This document shows, piece after piece, positions 29,554 through 38,475 of a DNA stretch of 64,000 nucleotides. Position 1 is the stretch's first letter. Each line of letters begins with the position of its first letter. This stretch comes from Gilliamella sp. N-G2 (GTDB taxonomy: Bacteria > Pseudomonadota > Gammaproteobacteria > Enterobacterales > Orbaceae), in contig NZ_NAST01000012.1 in the NCBI RefSeq assembly GCF_002142215.1, positions 22,969 through 86,968 on the forward strand, given 5' to 3'. Both the position numbers and the translations under genes were made by a program. Below the pieces are notes generated by a model, which was given only the letters and a program-made list of their open reading frames with translations, had not been told where the DNA came from and searched no databases.

Positions 29554-30795
29554 ATGGTTGTTCAAGCGTTAACTAAAGATGAAAATAAGTTTCTATTACT
29601 TGAAGGTGTTCACCCTAGTGCGATTGAAACACTTAAATCGGCAGGCTTTAACAACATCGAATATCATAAAGGTGCACTATCGCGATCCGAACTCGAAGCG
29701 GCATTAAAAGATGCTAGATTTATTGGTATTCGTTCAAGAACACATTTGACCAAAGATATCATTGATGCCGCTCCAAAACTAGCGGGAATTGGCTGTTTCT
29801 GTATTGGTACTAATCAAGTTGAACTTGATGCAGCGACAGTTAAAGGAATTCCTGTATTCAATGCACCATTTTCCAATACTCGTTCTGTTGCTGAACTAGT
29901 GTTAGCCGAAGCCATCTTATTACTTCGTCGTGTGCCAGAAGCTAATGCCAAAGCTCACCAAGGTAAGTGGAACAAATTAGCTACAGGCTCTCATGAAGCA
30001 CGAGGCAAAAATTTAGGTATCATTGGTTATGGGCATATTGGTAGTCAATTAAGTGTATTGGCTGAATCATTAGGCATGAATGTTTATTTTTATGATATCG
30101 AAACCAAATTACCTTTAGGTAATGCTAAACAAATTTCAACTATGAAAGAATTACTTGCTATGAGTGATATTGTCAGCATGCATGTTCCTGAAAATTCAAC
30201 CACCATAAAGATGATTGGTAAATCAGAAATCGACATGATGAAATCAGGTTCAATATTGATAAATGCCTCTCGCGGTAGTGTGATTGATATCGAGGCCTTA
30301 ACTCAAGCACTAGAAAACAATAAACTTAGTGGTGCAGCAATTGATGTTTTCCCTAGTGAACCGGCAACCAATAGTGACCCATTCGAATCACCACTGTGTA
30401 AATTCGATAATGTGATTATTACTCCACATATTGGTGGTTCAACTAGTGAAGCCCAAGAAAACATTGGTATTGAAGTTGCAACTAAATTAGCAAAATATTC
30501 AGACACAGGGGCAACCCTTTCGGCGGTTAATTTTCCGGAAGCATCCTTACCGATTCCGGCGAAAGGCTCTAGTCGCTTTATCAATATTCACCACAATCAA
30601 CCCGGCGTATTGACGGCAATAAATACACTATTTGCGGAACAAGGTTTAAATATTTCAGCTCAGTATTTACAAACTGATGCTAAAATTGGTTATGTAGTTA
30701 TTGATATTGATAGAGTAGAACAAAATAAAGCGGAAGAGTTACTGGTGAAATTAAAAAATGTAGACGGTACAATTCGAGCAAGATTGTTGTTTTAG
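29554..30795 (+). CDS. serA: D-3-phosphoglycerate dehydrogenase
   Basis: SerA oxidises 3-phosphoglycerate, the first step of serine synthesis. The protein is 413 residues (E. coli 410). The substrate domain includes LLEGVHPSAIETL, IGIRSRTHLT and FNAPFSNTRSVAELVLAE. The nucleotide-binding domain has GIIGYGHIGSQL and the catalytic INASRG, GAAIDVFPSEP and ITPHIGGST. The C-terminal ACT domain reads NIHHNQPGVLTAINTLFAEQGLNI; it keeps the His and Asn that bind the inhibitor serine in E. coli (IHEN there), so feedback inhibition is likely retained. GAGAGGAAGAG gives a strong ribosome binding site. Confidence 0.97.
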   Translation: MVVQALTKDENKFLLLEGVHPSAIETLKSAGFNNIEYHKGALSRSELEAALKDARFIGIRSRTHLTKDIIDAAPKLAGIGCFCIGTNQVELDAATVKGIPVFNAPFSNTRSVAELVLAEAILLLRRVPEANAKAHQGKWNKLATGSHEARGKNLGIIGYGHIGSQLSVLAESLGMNVYFYDIETKLPLGNAKQISTMKELLAMSDIVSMHVPENSTTIKMIGKSEIDMMKSGSILINASRGSVIDIEALTQALENNKLSGAAIDVFPSEPATNSDPFESPLCKFDNVIITPHIGGSTSEAQENIGIEVATKLAKYSDTGATLSAVNFPEASLPIPAKGSSRFINIHHNQPGVLTAINTLFAEQGLNISAQYLQTDAKIGYVVIDIDRVEQNKAEELLVKLKNVDGTIRARLLF

Positions 30796-30804
30796 TTTAA
30801 CCTA

Positions 30805-30840
30805 ATACGTTCGGACGATTATAATAACTTCCGAGCGTAT
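30805..30840. terminator. Inverted repeat after serA
   Basis: ATACGTTCGG (30805-30814) pairs with CCGAGCGTAT (30831-30840) with one wobble, around a 16-base AT-rich loop. A third copy of the motif (TAATACGTTC, 30844-30853) follows directly. It lies between convergent serA and srlR and may end either transcript, though T runs are poor. Confidence 0.45.
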
Positions 30841-30997
30841 AATAATACGTTCAGAAATTATTCAAACGTTTTAAAGGGTTTGTTAATATCAAAACAATTT
30901 TATAATATTACTATAATTTATGATAAAGTATCTAACTTATGGCCAATTTTGAGTATAAAAAAATACATCCCTCAACTTTTTTAGATTTTAAAAATAC

Positions 30998-31777
30998 CTA
31001 CTTATCTAATGGTTTTACTTTTATTACTTTGATACCTTTTTCAATTAATGCATCATAATATTTATCATCTAATTTATCGTCTGTGATAATGGTATTAACT
31101 GATTCTATATCACAAACCACATTCGGGCTACGTCGTCCAAATTTGGTTGAATCAACCAGTAAAATTAATTTGGCGGCGGCTTTACTCATTGCCACACTCC
31201 CATGATAACTTTCATTGAATGTGGTAACACCACCAATAACATCAACACCATCAGCCCCCATAAATAATTTATCAAAAGTATAAGATTCAAAAGCTGCAAT
31301 TGCTGATGCATGATTACTATGAAACGAGGCTGATTTACGTCGAAAAGTACCACCGGTTAAAATGATAGTTTGATCGTTATCATTTGCCACGAGTTCATTA
31401 ACCATATGTAAACTATTTGTCATAATAGTTAAATTATTAAATTGAGCTAGCATGGGAATCATCTGGGCAACAGTACTGCCAGCATCGAAAATAATCGAAT
31501 CACCTTCATGAATCAATTTAGCGGCCTCTTGTGCAATCGCTTTTTTAGAAGCGGTATTTATGTAGGTTTTATGGTCTATAGCTCTGTCACCGATTTCTCG
31601 ATTCAACATTGCTCCACCATAAGTTCGTAAAACTAAACCGCCCTCATTAAGTTGAGTTAGATCTTTCCTTATAGTGGTTCCAGTAGTCCGAAAATGTGCG
31701 ACTAATTCATCAACACTAACTTGTCCATGAGTTTGTAGATATTCTAAAATTGCAGTTTGTCGTTGTTTAACTTTCAT
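30998..31777 (-). CDS. srlR: DeoR-family repressor of the glucitol operon, SrlR
   Basis: SrlR (GutR) represses the glucitol operon in E. coli. The 259-residue protein starts [18 protein letters not shown] and has a DeoR-type HTH ([26 protein letters not shown]) followed by the sugar-phosphate isomerase-like sensor domain with [51 protein letters not shown] and [14 protein letters not shown]. These match E. coli SrlR throughout. It is the last gene of the srlAEBDM-srlR set, on the same strand. Confidence 0.95.
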   Translation of the reverse strand: MKVKQRQTAILEYLQTHGQVSVDELVAHFRTTGTTIRKDLTQLNEGGLVLRTYGGAMLNREIGDRAIDHKTYINTASKKAIAQEAAKLIHEGDSIIFDAGSTVAQMIPMLAQFNNLTIMTNSLHMVNELVANDNDQTIILTGGTFRRKSASFHSNHASAIAAFESYTFDKLFMGADGVDVIGGVTTFNESYHGSVAMSKAAAKLILLVDSTKFGRRSPNVVCDIESVNTIITDDKLDDKYYDALIEKGIKVIKVKPLDK

Positions 31778-31877
31778 TCCGAGATTCCATTATTTTCATA
31801 GTAAATAAGATCATTTACATTGCAAGATAGTATAATTCAATATAAAAGAAAATACTTTTCAAAATAAAAGTTGATTA

Positions 31878-32243
31878 CTATTTACTCGCAGTTAGTGCTA
31901 CCGATAACGCACTTTGCGATGCTGGATCGTTGGGAAATATCGTTTCAGGTATAATTTCTTTAGCATTAAAACCTTGTAATTGAAGGATAGGTTTAGGTAA
32001 TGCAAATACTGTAATACCTTTCATTCTTACCGAATCAATTACATTCTGGTTTTCATCCAAAGAAATAGCAATTAAAACTCTTGGCTTAAACCATTTGGTT
32101 TGGCTACGTCCAACACCTAAATATCGCCCCTTTTTCATTGCTAAAAAGGCTAAGTTAAATCGGCGAATTTGCAACCAACTAAAAACGATTTGAACACACC
32201 ATGCTATAAGAGCAAAAATAATTAAAGCTGTCGTCATATTCAT
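31878..32243 (-). CDS. srlM: Glucitol operon activator SrlM
   Basis: SrlM (GutM) is a small membrane-anchored activator of the glucitol operon in E. coli. From the ATG at 32243, which has GGAG 6 bases upstream, it has 121 residues (E. coli 119). The first 20 residues form a hydrophobic helix (ALIIFALIAWCVQIVF). The rest includes RFNLAFLAMKKGRYLGVGRS, FKPRVLIAISLDE, MKGITVFALP and PETIFPNDPASQSALSVAL, close to E. coli. An upstream in-frame ATG at 32255 overlaps the ribosome binding site and is less likely. Confidence 0.93.
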   Translation of the reverse strand: MNMTTALIIFALIAWCVQIVFSWLQIRRFNLAFLAMKKGRYLGVGRSQTKWFKPRVLIAISLDENQNVIDSVRMKGITVFALPKPILQLQGFNAKEIIPETIFPNDPASQSALSVALTASK

Positions 32244-32318
32244 GGTTGTCTCCATTGATCATTAATGCTAAATAAAGAATGCGAAAGTGTTAATTAACAC
32301 TACCGCATTTTATTTTAA

Positions 32319-33098
32319 TTAGAACATTACTTGTCCACCAGTAATATTAATTGATTGCCCTGTGCAATAAGATGCTTTATCACTTGCATAAAATAGTAAT
32401 ACATTAAGCACATCTTGATAATCACAACCACGTTTAAGAGGCACTTTATCAATATAAACTTGCTCAACTTCACTTTCTGGAATACCTAATTTTTTAGCGT
32501 ATTGAGGAATTAAGGATTGGAACATTGGCGATTTTAATAAATTACCTAGCATTAATGAATTTACGGTAATACCATAATCAGCAAGATCAAGAGCCAATGA
32601 TTGAGTTAAACCTACGCCACCAAATTTAGCTGCACTATAACCAGAATTATGTTTACTACCTACTTTACCAGATTTTGAATTTATTTGAATAATTCGACCA
32701 GCTATTTTATGTTTTAGCATTAATTTAGCAAACTCACGGGCACATAAAAAATAACCAGTAAGATTAACATTCACAGATAATTGGAAATCGCTTAAGGTAA
32801 AGTTTGTAATAGGAGCAGCTTTAGCAACTCCCGCACTATAAACCATTAAATCAGCACGATTAAATGTACTATCAACGTTTTGAGCAAGTTTGATCACACT
32901 CGCTTCATTTGTTGCATCAACACCAAACCCTTTAGCCGTACCATTTCCATGTTTTTGATTGATAGCTTCTGCCACTTTATTTGCATTATCAATATTTAGA
33001 TCAGCAACTACTACTCGATAACCAGCATCAGCAATACCTTTACATAAAAACTCACCTAAAGTTTGACCTCCACCTACAATAACTGCAACTTTTTTCAT
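32319..33098 (-). CDS. srlD: Sorbitol-6-phosphate 2-dehydrogenase
   Basis: SrlD oxidises D-glucitol 6-phosphate to fructose 6-phosphate with NAD. The 259-residue protein equals E. coli SrlD in length and is a classic short-chain dehydrogenase: nucleotide loop VGGGQTLGEFLCKG, VYSAGVAKAA, catalytic Ser in QINSKSGKVGS and the Tyr-Lys pair in SGYSAAKFGGVG. The C-terminus GQSINITGGQVMF is the same as in E. coli but for one residue. It lies 10 bases after srlB. It is also the only enzyme in view that can take the product of SorE (encoded at 40312) into glycolysis. Confidence 0.97.
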   Translation of the reverse strand: MKKVAVIVGGGQTLGEFLCKGIADAGYRVVVADLNIDNANKVAEAINQKHGNGTAKGFGVDATNEASVIKLAQNVDSTFNRADLMVYSAGVAKAAPITNFTLSDFQLSVNVNLTGYFLCAREFAKLMLKHKIAGRIIQINSKSGKVGSKHNSGYSAAKFGGVGLTQSLALDLADYGITVNSLMLGNLLKSPMFQSLIPQYAKKLGIPESEVEQVYIDKVPLKRGCDYQDVLNVLLFYASDKASYCTGQSINITGGQVMF

Positions 33099-33108
33099 TC
33101 TTTGCTCC

Positions 33109-33477
33109 TTAATTAGTTAAAATTTTAATTTCATCACCTACAAAAAGTTGATTTGGAATATCACCTTTTACATGGATGGTTCCAGGTAATTCTGCTTGAT
33201 TACTGCCATCGAACTTTAACGTGATATGCCCCAATTCACGAAAATTAGTATTAGCAACATCACCTACGGATGTAATTTGATAAGCATGTTTGCCAATTTG
33301 AAAAACTTGACCTGATTGTATGTCCTGTTTTAAATCATCATGACTATGTACAAAACAGTAATCAGCTAAGTCTGATGGTGCACCATTTTTAAATAGTATT
33401 AGCATGCCATCAGCTAACGCATCTGGAGCAAACTGACCAATTTGATTAATTTTTGATTGATAGATAACATTCGACAT
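33109..33477 (-). CDS. srlB: PTS glucitol/sorbitol-specific enzyme IIA
   Basis: SrlB accepts phosphate from HPr on a histidine and passes it to the IIB domain of SrlE. The 122-residue protein (E. coli 123) carries the likely phosphorylated His in CFVHSHDDL and the C-terminal beta-strand region RELGHITLKFDGSNQAELPGT, both as in E. coli. It sits between srlE and srlD in the usual order. Confidence 0.95.
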   Translation of the reverse strand: MSNVIYQSKINQIGQFAPDALADGMLILFKNGAPSDLADYCFVHSHDDLKQDIQSGQVFQIGKHAYQITSVGDVANTNFRELGHITLKFDGSNQAELPGTIHVKGDIPNQLFVGDEIKILTN

Positions 33478-33573
33478 CGTTAACCTTCTCTAATTTTTTA
33501 GTTAAGGCGAAAGTCTAAGTTCCGCCATTTGCTAAAGAGGAATGATATTCATTCCAAGACACTTAAATATGAT

Positions 33574-34569
33574 TTATTGATAGATAAATAATGACACAGC
33601 CCAAGCAATTAATACGGTTGGTGCTCCAGTTAAAAATCGACTTACTAAAACTGAAGGAACACCTACACGAACAGTATCTTGTTTCGCTTCCGCAAGTGAT
33701 AGACCAACAGGGATAAAGTCACATGCAGCTTGAGCATTTATTGCAAATAATGCTGGTAATGCTAAATGAGGAGGAATATTACCTAACCCAATTTGAACAC
33801 CAACTAATGTACCAATAACTTGTGCAATGACAGCACCAGGCCCTAAGAACGGTGAAAGTAATGGGAAAGAACAGATTAGTGCTAATATCACTAAACCAAG
33901 TGGATTATCAGCTAAAGGAACTAATCCATGAGCAATAAAGTCACCTAATCCTGATGCAATTATGATCCCGATCAAGGCAGACACAAAGGCCATGAAAGGT
34001 AAAATTGTTTTAAGAACCGTATCAATGGTATCTCGACCAGCTTGGAAGAAAACTGCTACACCAGATCCCATACCGATACCAATTTTGGCTAATAAGCCAT
34101 CACTTTGTTCAGTGATTTTTTTGCTACTATCATAATCTTTAAATTCTGATACCTTAGCATTTTGTTGAGGATTTACAGCTTCACTTACAACCTCGCCTTC
34201 TTTTTCAATCAATTTGATATTATTTGATTTGACCGCTGAAACATAAATATCTTCAACAATATATTGAGCAAGTGGTCCTGATTTACCCGTTGCATGGATA
34301 TTGATAGTTGGAATTCGATTTTTGGGATAAATACCACAACGAAGTGTTCCGCCACAGTCAATCACTGCGACACCAATTTCCTCTTTGGGTGGTTCTCCTT
34401 CTTTAAAACCGTCAATTGCCTCCCAACCAGTTAATTTAACTAAGGTATCTACTATTGCGGGTCTAGTACCTGCCGCAATATAAACAATTTTTTTACCTGC
34501 AACAATTGGAAGTTCTAATGGTCCGCCCCAACCTGCTTCACCTTTTTCAATACGAATATATTTAGCCAT
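33574..34569 (-). CDS. srlE: PTS glucitol/sorbitol-specific enzyme IIBC1
   Basis: SrlE carries the IIB domain and one of the two membrane parts of the glucitol permease. The protein is 331 residues (E. coli 319). The N-terminal IIB region reads [16 protein letters not shown] and has the phosphorylated Cys in [16 protein letters not shown] linker of about 40 residues rich in Glu, Lys and Val follows and is longer than in E. coli. The membrane part includes [49 protein letters not shown] and [19 protein letters not shown] 96-base spacer separates it from srlB. Confidence 0.96.
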   Translation of the reverse strand: MAKYIRIEKGEAGWGGPLELPIVAGKKIVYIAAGTRPAIVDTLVKLTGWEAIDGFKEGEPPKEEIGVAVIDCGGTLRCGIYPKNRIPTINIHATGKSGPLAQYIVEDIYVSAVKSNNIKLIEKEGEVVSEAVNPQQNAKVSEFKDYDSSKKITEQSDGLLAKIGIGMGSGVAVFFQAGRDTIDTVLKTILPFMAFVSALIGIIIASGLGDFIAHGLVPLADNPLGLVILALICSFPLLSPFLGPGAVIAQVIGTLVGVQIGLGNIPPHLALPALFAINAQAACDFIPVGLSLAEAKQDTVRVGVPSVLVSRFLTGAPTVLIAWAVSLFIYQ

Positions 34570-34601
34570 TTTATTTTCCTTATATCGTGATAGATGAATT
34601 G

Positions 34602-35150
34602 TTATAAGTGAACTTTTCTATCTAATTTAATTCCCATTTTTCTTTCGAAAATGGCAGTACAAAAGTCAGTAATCCACCCCCTAAAGAAGTTAGTAACTAA
34701 ACCGACAAGGAAATAGCTAACAGCTAATGGACCTAATGGTAGATTTAAGGTAGTTAACCCAGCAGCAACCCCTAAGTAAACAAAAAGTTCGCCTGGATTT
34801 ACGTGTGGAAATAAACCATTCATTGAGTGGCAGCTATAAGAAGATGCTGCATAATAGCTTGGTTTATAAAACTCTGGCATAAATCGACCTAAGCTTAGCG
34901 TCATCGGATTACAAAATACAAATGTACCAATTAAAGGAAGGAATAAATAACGCGAAACTGGGTTACCCGCACAAGCTTGTGCTAAACGTTCAATACGGTC
35001 TTGTCCAATAAATTTGATAACCGCATTCATAACAACTAATAATGAAATTAATAAAGGTAAAATGGAGGTGACCATCCCGACTAACACTTTACCACCTTCT
35101 TGGAATAAACCGATAAACCATTCGGCTCCAAATGCAATTGTATCAATCAT
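34602..35150 (-). CDS. srlA: PTS glucitol/sorbitol-specific enzyme IIC2
   Basis: SrlA is the second membrane subunit of the glucitol permease. From the ATG at 35150 (AGGAG 8 bases upstream) it has 182 residues (E. coli 187) and starts [20 protein letters not shown], aligning with the E. coli start. Conserved stretches are [53 protein letters not shown] and NFFRGWITD. The longer frame to 35177 has no family support. It is the first gene of the srl operon. Confidence 0.96.
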   Translation of the reverse strand: MIDTIAFGAEWFIGLFQEGGKVLVGMVTSILPLLISLLVVMNAVIKFIGQDRIERLAQACAGNPVSRYLFLPLIGTFVFCNPMTLSLGRFMPEFYKPSYYAASSYSCHSMNGLFPHVNPGELFVYLGVAAGLTTLNLPLGPLAVSYFLVGLVTNFFRGWITDFCTAIFERKMGIKLDRKVHL

Positions 35151-35206
35151 ATTTTCTCCTATTGAGTTAAAATGCAAAAAAATATTAACAATTATGAAAT
35201 TAAAAA

Positions 35207-35228
35207 AACTTTAACTAGATCACAATTT
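35207..35228 (-). promoter_or_regulatory. Possible CRP site upstream of srlA
   Basis: On the minus strand the sequence reads TTGTGATCTAGTTAAAG: the left half TGTGATCTAG matches the CRP consensus exactly and the right half is poor. It lies 57-78 bases upstream of the srlA ATG. CRP control of the E. coli glucitol operon is known, which makes it plausible. Confidence 0.4.
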
Positions 35229-35417
35229 GAAATATTTTCTTTTAATTTGAAAGAAAATATTTGAAGCAATGCAAAAATAATTAAATTAACCATTCATAGA
35301 TTGTTGATATAGCAGTAATAGTTAAAAATAGCTCATTTTGATTGGACTTTAATAAAGAGTTGGCGTAAGTTGTTATCATGTAGTTATTTTATTTTTCAAC
35401 TTAAAGGAGAATCTAAT

Positions 35418-35960
35418 ATGACTAAAACAAAAAATACAGCTTCTGCAAAAAAACTACAACAATCAGCTATTTTATTCCCAACTGATTTAGGTGAAAAGGC
35501 ATCAAAAGATATTTCTGGTGCGATGAATTCTGTATTGGCCGATGTTTTCGCTTTATATTTAAAAACTAAGAACTTTCATTGGCATGTAAGTGGCCCTCAT
35601 TTTCGTGACTATCATTTAATGTTAGATGAACATGGTGATGAATTATTTGCAATGACCGATCCAATTGCCGAACGTGTACGTAAATTAGGTGGTACAACTC
35701 TACGTTCTATTGGTCATATTTCAAAGTTACAAAGTATTTCTGACAATGATGCTGATTTTGTTGAGCCATCAGATATGATAGCGGAACTATGCCAAGATAA
35801 TATTAAACTAACCACTCGTATGCGTGTAGCTCATGATATTTGTGATAAATATAATGACTCAGCAACGGCAAGTTTAATTGAAGAATGGATAGACCAAACG
35901 GAAAAACGCGCTTGGTTCTTATTCGAAACAAGCCGAAAATTAGACTCTTCAGGTCACTAA
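35418..35960 (+). CDS. dps: Dps family DNA-binding ferritin-like protein
   Basis: Dps forms a 12-subunit shell that oxidises ferrous iron with peroxide and can coat DNA in starved cells. From the ATG at 35418 (AAGGAGA 7 bases upstream) it has 180 residues. The ferroxidase residues are His54 (NFHWHV), His66 and Asp70 (YHLMLDEHG), Asp81 and Glu85 (DPIAER). The N-terminus is Lys-rich (MTKTKNTASAKK), fitting DNA binding. It resembles the longer proteobacterial Dps type rather than E. coli Dps (167). The frame extends upstream to 35370 without support. A hairpin terminator follows. Confidence 0.92.
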   Translation: MTKTKNTASAKKLQQSAILFPTDLGEKASKDISGAMNSVLADVFALYLKTKNFHWHVSGPHFRDYHLMLDEHGDELFAMTDPIAERVRKLGGTTLRSIGHISKLQSISDNDADFVEPSDMIAELCQDNIKLTTRMRVAHDICDKYNDSATASLIEEWIDQTEKRAWFLFETSRKLDSSGH

Positions 35961-35992
35961 AAGTTTTGTGATAATAATTGATCATTTTAACT

Positions 35993-36016
35993 AAGAGACA
36001 CATTTTTGTGTCTCTT
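35993..36016 (+). terminator. dps terminator
   Basis: AAGAGACACA (35993-36002) and TGTGTCTCTT (36007-36016) form a perfect 10-base stem around TTTT, followed by TCTCTTCTC. It lies 32 bases after the dps stop. Confidence 0.7.
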
Positions 36017-36042
36017 TCTCTTCTCATTATGGAGAATTACAA

Positions 36043-36591
36043 ATGAGTAAAAAAATTACCGTACTTGTTGGTAGTTTACGCAAGGATTCCTACAATTTAA
36101 AAGTGGCCAAAGTGTTTCAACAGATTGCACCAGCATCACTCTCACTCAATATTATTGAAATTGGTGATTTACCTTTTTATAACGAAGATATTGATATTGA
36201 TACGCCACCACCATCTTATAATCGCTTTCGCCAAGCTATTGCTAGTTGTGAAGGTGTGATTTTTGTTACGCCGGAATATAATCGTGGATTACCGGCTGTT
36301 ATTAAAAATGCACTTGACGTAGGTTCGCGTCCTTATGGTAAAAGTGTTTGGTCAAAAAAACCAGCGGCTGTAGTTTCAGTATCACAAGGAGCTATTGGTG
36401 GTTTCGGTGCCAATCACCAGTTACGACAATCATTGGTTTTTCTTGATATGCCAACTTTACAACAACCGGAAGCTTATGTCGGTAATATCACTGCCGCTTT
36501 TGATGAACATGGTAATATTAATGAAAAAACTCAGTCATTTCTTGCATTAATTATTGATAGTTATGCTAAATGGGTTGAAAAGCTAAGTTAA
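36043..36591 (+). CDS. NADPH-dependent FMN reductase family protein
   Basis: The 182-residue flavodoxin-like protein has the phosphate loop GSLRKDSYNLKVAK near the N-terminus and the flavin-contact motif VTPEYNRGLPAVIKNALD. It resembles ChrR/YieF-type quinone and chromate reductases (LLGSLRKGSFN, VTPEYNYSVPGGLKNAID), which carry out two-electron reduction of quinones with NAD(P)H. The natural substrate is not clear. GGAGAATTAC gives a good ribosome binding site. It is flanked by hairpins on both sides, so it is probably a single-gene transcript. Its position after dps suggests, but does not prove, a role in oxidative stress. Confidence 0.85.
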   Translation: MSKKITVLVGSLRKDSYNLKVAKVFQQIAPASLSLNIIEIGDLPFYNEDIDIDTPPPSYNRFRQAIASCEGVIFVTPEYNRGLPAVIKNALDVGSRPYGKSVWSKKPAAVVSVSQGAIGGFGANHQLRQSLVFLDMPTLQQPEAYVGNITAAFDEHGNINEKTQSFLALIIDSYAKWVEKLS

Positions 36592-36603
36592 TAGATTTAT
36601 TTT

Positions 36604-36638
36604 AATATCCACAACCAATATAATTGATTGTGGATATT
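36604..36638 (+). terminator. Hairpin after the FMN reductase gene
   Basis: AATATCCACAA (36604-36614) and TTGTGGATATT (36628-36638) form a perfect 11-base stem with a 13-base loop that can fold further. It lies 12 bases after the stop and 21 bases before mutH. T content downstream is moderate. Confidence 0.6.
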
Positions 36639-36659
36639 ATTAAATTTATTTAAAAGAAC

Positions 36660-37331
36660 ATGCCGAACTTCTATCCTTCTAATGAACAAGATTTGTTAAA
36701 TCGTGCCAAATTAGCTGCTGGTTATAACTTTGCTGAGATAGCTCAATTTGTCAATATTCCTATTCCTGCTAACCTTAACAAACAAAAAGGCTGGGTAGGC
36801 AATCTTATTGAAACTTATCTAGGTGCGAATGCAGGTAGCAAAGCAGAGCGCGATTTTGCCGATTTAGGTATCGAATTAAAAACTATTCCAATCAATAAAC
36901 GAGGTAAACCATTAGAAACAACCTTTGTTAGTGTTATTCCCTTAATGGAAAATCATGGTGTAATTTGGGAAACCAGTCATGTTAAATACAAACTCAGCAA
37001 AGTGCTTTGGATCCCAATTGAAGGGGAAAGAAGTATTCCTTTAGCCGAAAGAAAGGTTGGACACCCCATACTGTGGACACCAACTTTTAAACAAGAACAA
37101 CAACTTAGACAAGATTGGCAAGAATTGATGGATATGATTGCGCTTGGTCAAGTTGAAAAGATTACAGCACGCTATGGTACGTATTTACAAATCCGACCTA
37201 AAGCAGCCAATGGAAAAGCATTAACTGAAGCGATTGGTGAAAATGGTGAGATTATTTTAACTCGTCCAAGGGGATTTTACCTTAAAAAGTCATTTACATT
37301 ACAGATTCTACAAAATTCCAATTTTAATTAA
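36660..37331 (+). CDS. mutH: DNA mismatch repair endonuclease MutH
   Basis: MutH nicks the unmethylated strand at hemimethylated GATC after activation by MutS and MutL. The protein is 223 residues (E. coli 229). Active-site residues are in place: Glu51 (NLIETYLG), Asp65 (ERDFADLG) and the Glu72-x-Lys74 pair (IELKTIP). The DNA-contact region [25 protein letters not shown] and the C-terminus [11 protein letters not shown] match E. coli. Its presence implies Dam-directed mismatch repair. The ATG follows AAAAGAAC closely, so translation initiation may be weak. Confidence 0.96.
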   Translation: MPNFYPSNEQDLLNRAKLAAGYNFAEIAQFVNIPIPANLNKQKGWVGNLIETYLGANAGSKAERDFADLGIELKTIPINKRGKPLETTFVSVIPLMENHGVIWETSHVKYKLSKVLWIPIEGERSIPLAERKVGHPILWTPTFKQEQQLRQDWQELMDMIALGQVEKITARYGTYLQIRPKAANGKALTEAIGENGEIILTRPRGFYLKKSFTLQILQNSNFN

Positions 37332-37445
37332 GAATAAATAACCATCACACCTTAATTTTTTTAGCCTTACAAAATACTCCTTTTTTCGTTAAAAAAAAAC
37401 CTTTTCTTTTATTTTGCAAGAATAATCAAATCTATGTCACATTTT

Positions 37446-37526
37446 TTCACATTGGTGATTTACTTTGAGTATTTGTGAATATAAATTTATTTTAAACATT
37501 TGTGAAGCAATAAGAGAATTTGTGAA
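37446..37526 (+). repeat. GTGAA/TTCAC repeat cluster in the sor operon leader
   Basis: Three exact copies of ATTTGTGAA occur at 37471-37479, 37498-37506 and 37518-37526, and an inverted TTCACA at 37446-37451. A -10-like TATAAA at 37480-37485 directly follows the first copy, and the third copy runs into the ribosome binding site GAAAGAGG (37524-37531). The layout suggests operator sites around the sorF promoter. The same TTCAC/GTGAA core bounds the inverted repeat upstream of sorC (41574-41615). Confidence 0.55.
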
Positions 37527-37537
37527 AGAGGTATTAT

Positions 37538-37957
37538 ATGAACTTTATATTAGCTGGTCATGGAAACATTGCCGTAGAAATGAAAAATAGCATTGAAATG
37601 ATAGCTGGCGAATACCCAAACGTATACGCTATCACTTTTCAATTAGGTGATGGTATCGAGACTCTAAAAGACAAATATCTAAATATTATAAATCAATCAA
37701 CTGAGCAACCATTCATTATTATCACTGATATTTTTTCCGGCAGCCCTTATAACGCAGCGGCAATGTTAGCAATGCAATTAGGAAATATTGAAGTCATTAG
37801 TGGCTTATCTTTACCCCTTTGCTTAGCGTTATTACATCTTGATTACTCTTCAATTAGCTTTGAAGAAACTTTTGAACAACTTAACGACATCAAATCAGAT
37901 TTCATCAAATCTTTCAAAAAAATATCTAAAGACATCGCTGAAGAAGAGGAGTTTTAA
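37538..37957 (+). CDS. sorF: PTS mannose/sorbose family enzyme IIA
   Basis: The 139-residue protein is a mannose-family IIA domain. The phosphorylated His is His8 in MNFILAGHGNIA, and the second conserved stretch ITDIFSGSPYNAAAML (Asp and SGSP) supports it. It takes phosphate from HPr and passes it to the IIB protein encoded next. Gene order IIA-IIB-IIC-IID followed by a sorbose-1-phosphate reductase points to L-sorbose or a related ketose, as in Klebsiella sorFBAM. The symbol is by context, since IIA sequence alone does not show the sugar. GAAAGAGG lies 6 bases before the ATG. Confidence 0.82.
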   Translation: MNFILAGHGNIAVEMKNSIEMIAGEYPNVYAITFQLGDGIETLKDKYLNIINQSTEQPFIIITDIFSGSPYNAAAMLAMQLGNIEVISGLSLPLCLALLHLDYSSISFEETFEQLNDIKSDFIKSFKKISKDIAEEEEF

Positions 37958-38449
37958 ATGATTATAAATCTAGTTCGTATTGATGACCGTTTAATCCATG
38001 GTCAAGTCACGACAGTTTGGACCAAAGAAGCAAAAGCGGAAAGAATAATTGTGGTTAGCGATGATGTTGCTAACGACGAAATCCGTTCAACTTTAGTTAA
38101 ACAAGCTGCCCCTCCTGGAATTAAAGTTTCCGTTGTGAGTATTGAAAAAGCAGCAGCGGTTTATAAAAACCCAAAATATGAAAACGATACCGTATTTTAT
38201 CTGTTTACTAATCCAACCGATGTGATGCGACTAATAGAACAAGGTGTGCCAATTAAAAGTATCAATATTGGTGGTATGTCCTTTAAAACTGGAAAAAAGC
38301 AGATTACTAAAGCCGTTTCAGTAGATGAAAACGACGTAACAGCATTTAGAAAAATGCACCAAATGGGAGTTGAACTTTGTTTAAAAGTTGTAATTACCGA
38401 TCCTAACGTCGATTTTATCAAACTACTTGAACAAGAATTTCCCTATTAA
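37958..38449 (+). CDS. sorB: PTS mannose/sorbose family enzyme IIB
   Basis: The 163-residue protein is a mannose-family IIB subunit. The phosphorylated His is His14 in NLVRIDDRLIHGQV, followed by TVWTKEAKAERIIVVSD, and SINIGGM in the middle. It receives phosphate from SorF and phosphorylates the incoming sugar. Its ATG directly follows the sorF stop codon, so the two are translationally linked. AGAGGAG upstream serves as ribosome binding site inside the end of sorF. Confidence 0.86.
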   Translation: MIINLVRIDDRLIHGQVTTVWTKEAKAERIIVVSDDVANDEIRSTLVKQAAPPGIKVSVVSIEKAAAVYKNPKYENDTVFYLFTNPTDVMRLIEQGVPIKSINIGGMSFKTGKKQITKAVSVDENDVTAFRKMHQMGVELCLKVVITDPNVDFIKLLEQEFPY

Positions 38450-38475
38450 TTAATAGGAATAAAAAGGAGGCAAAA

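Noticed and set aside
37430..37453. CRP site in the sorF leader (GTCAC...TTCACATT)
   Set aside because: Only the right half matches; the left half is wrong at the spacing required.
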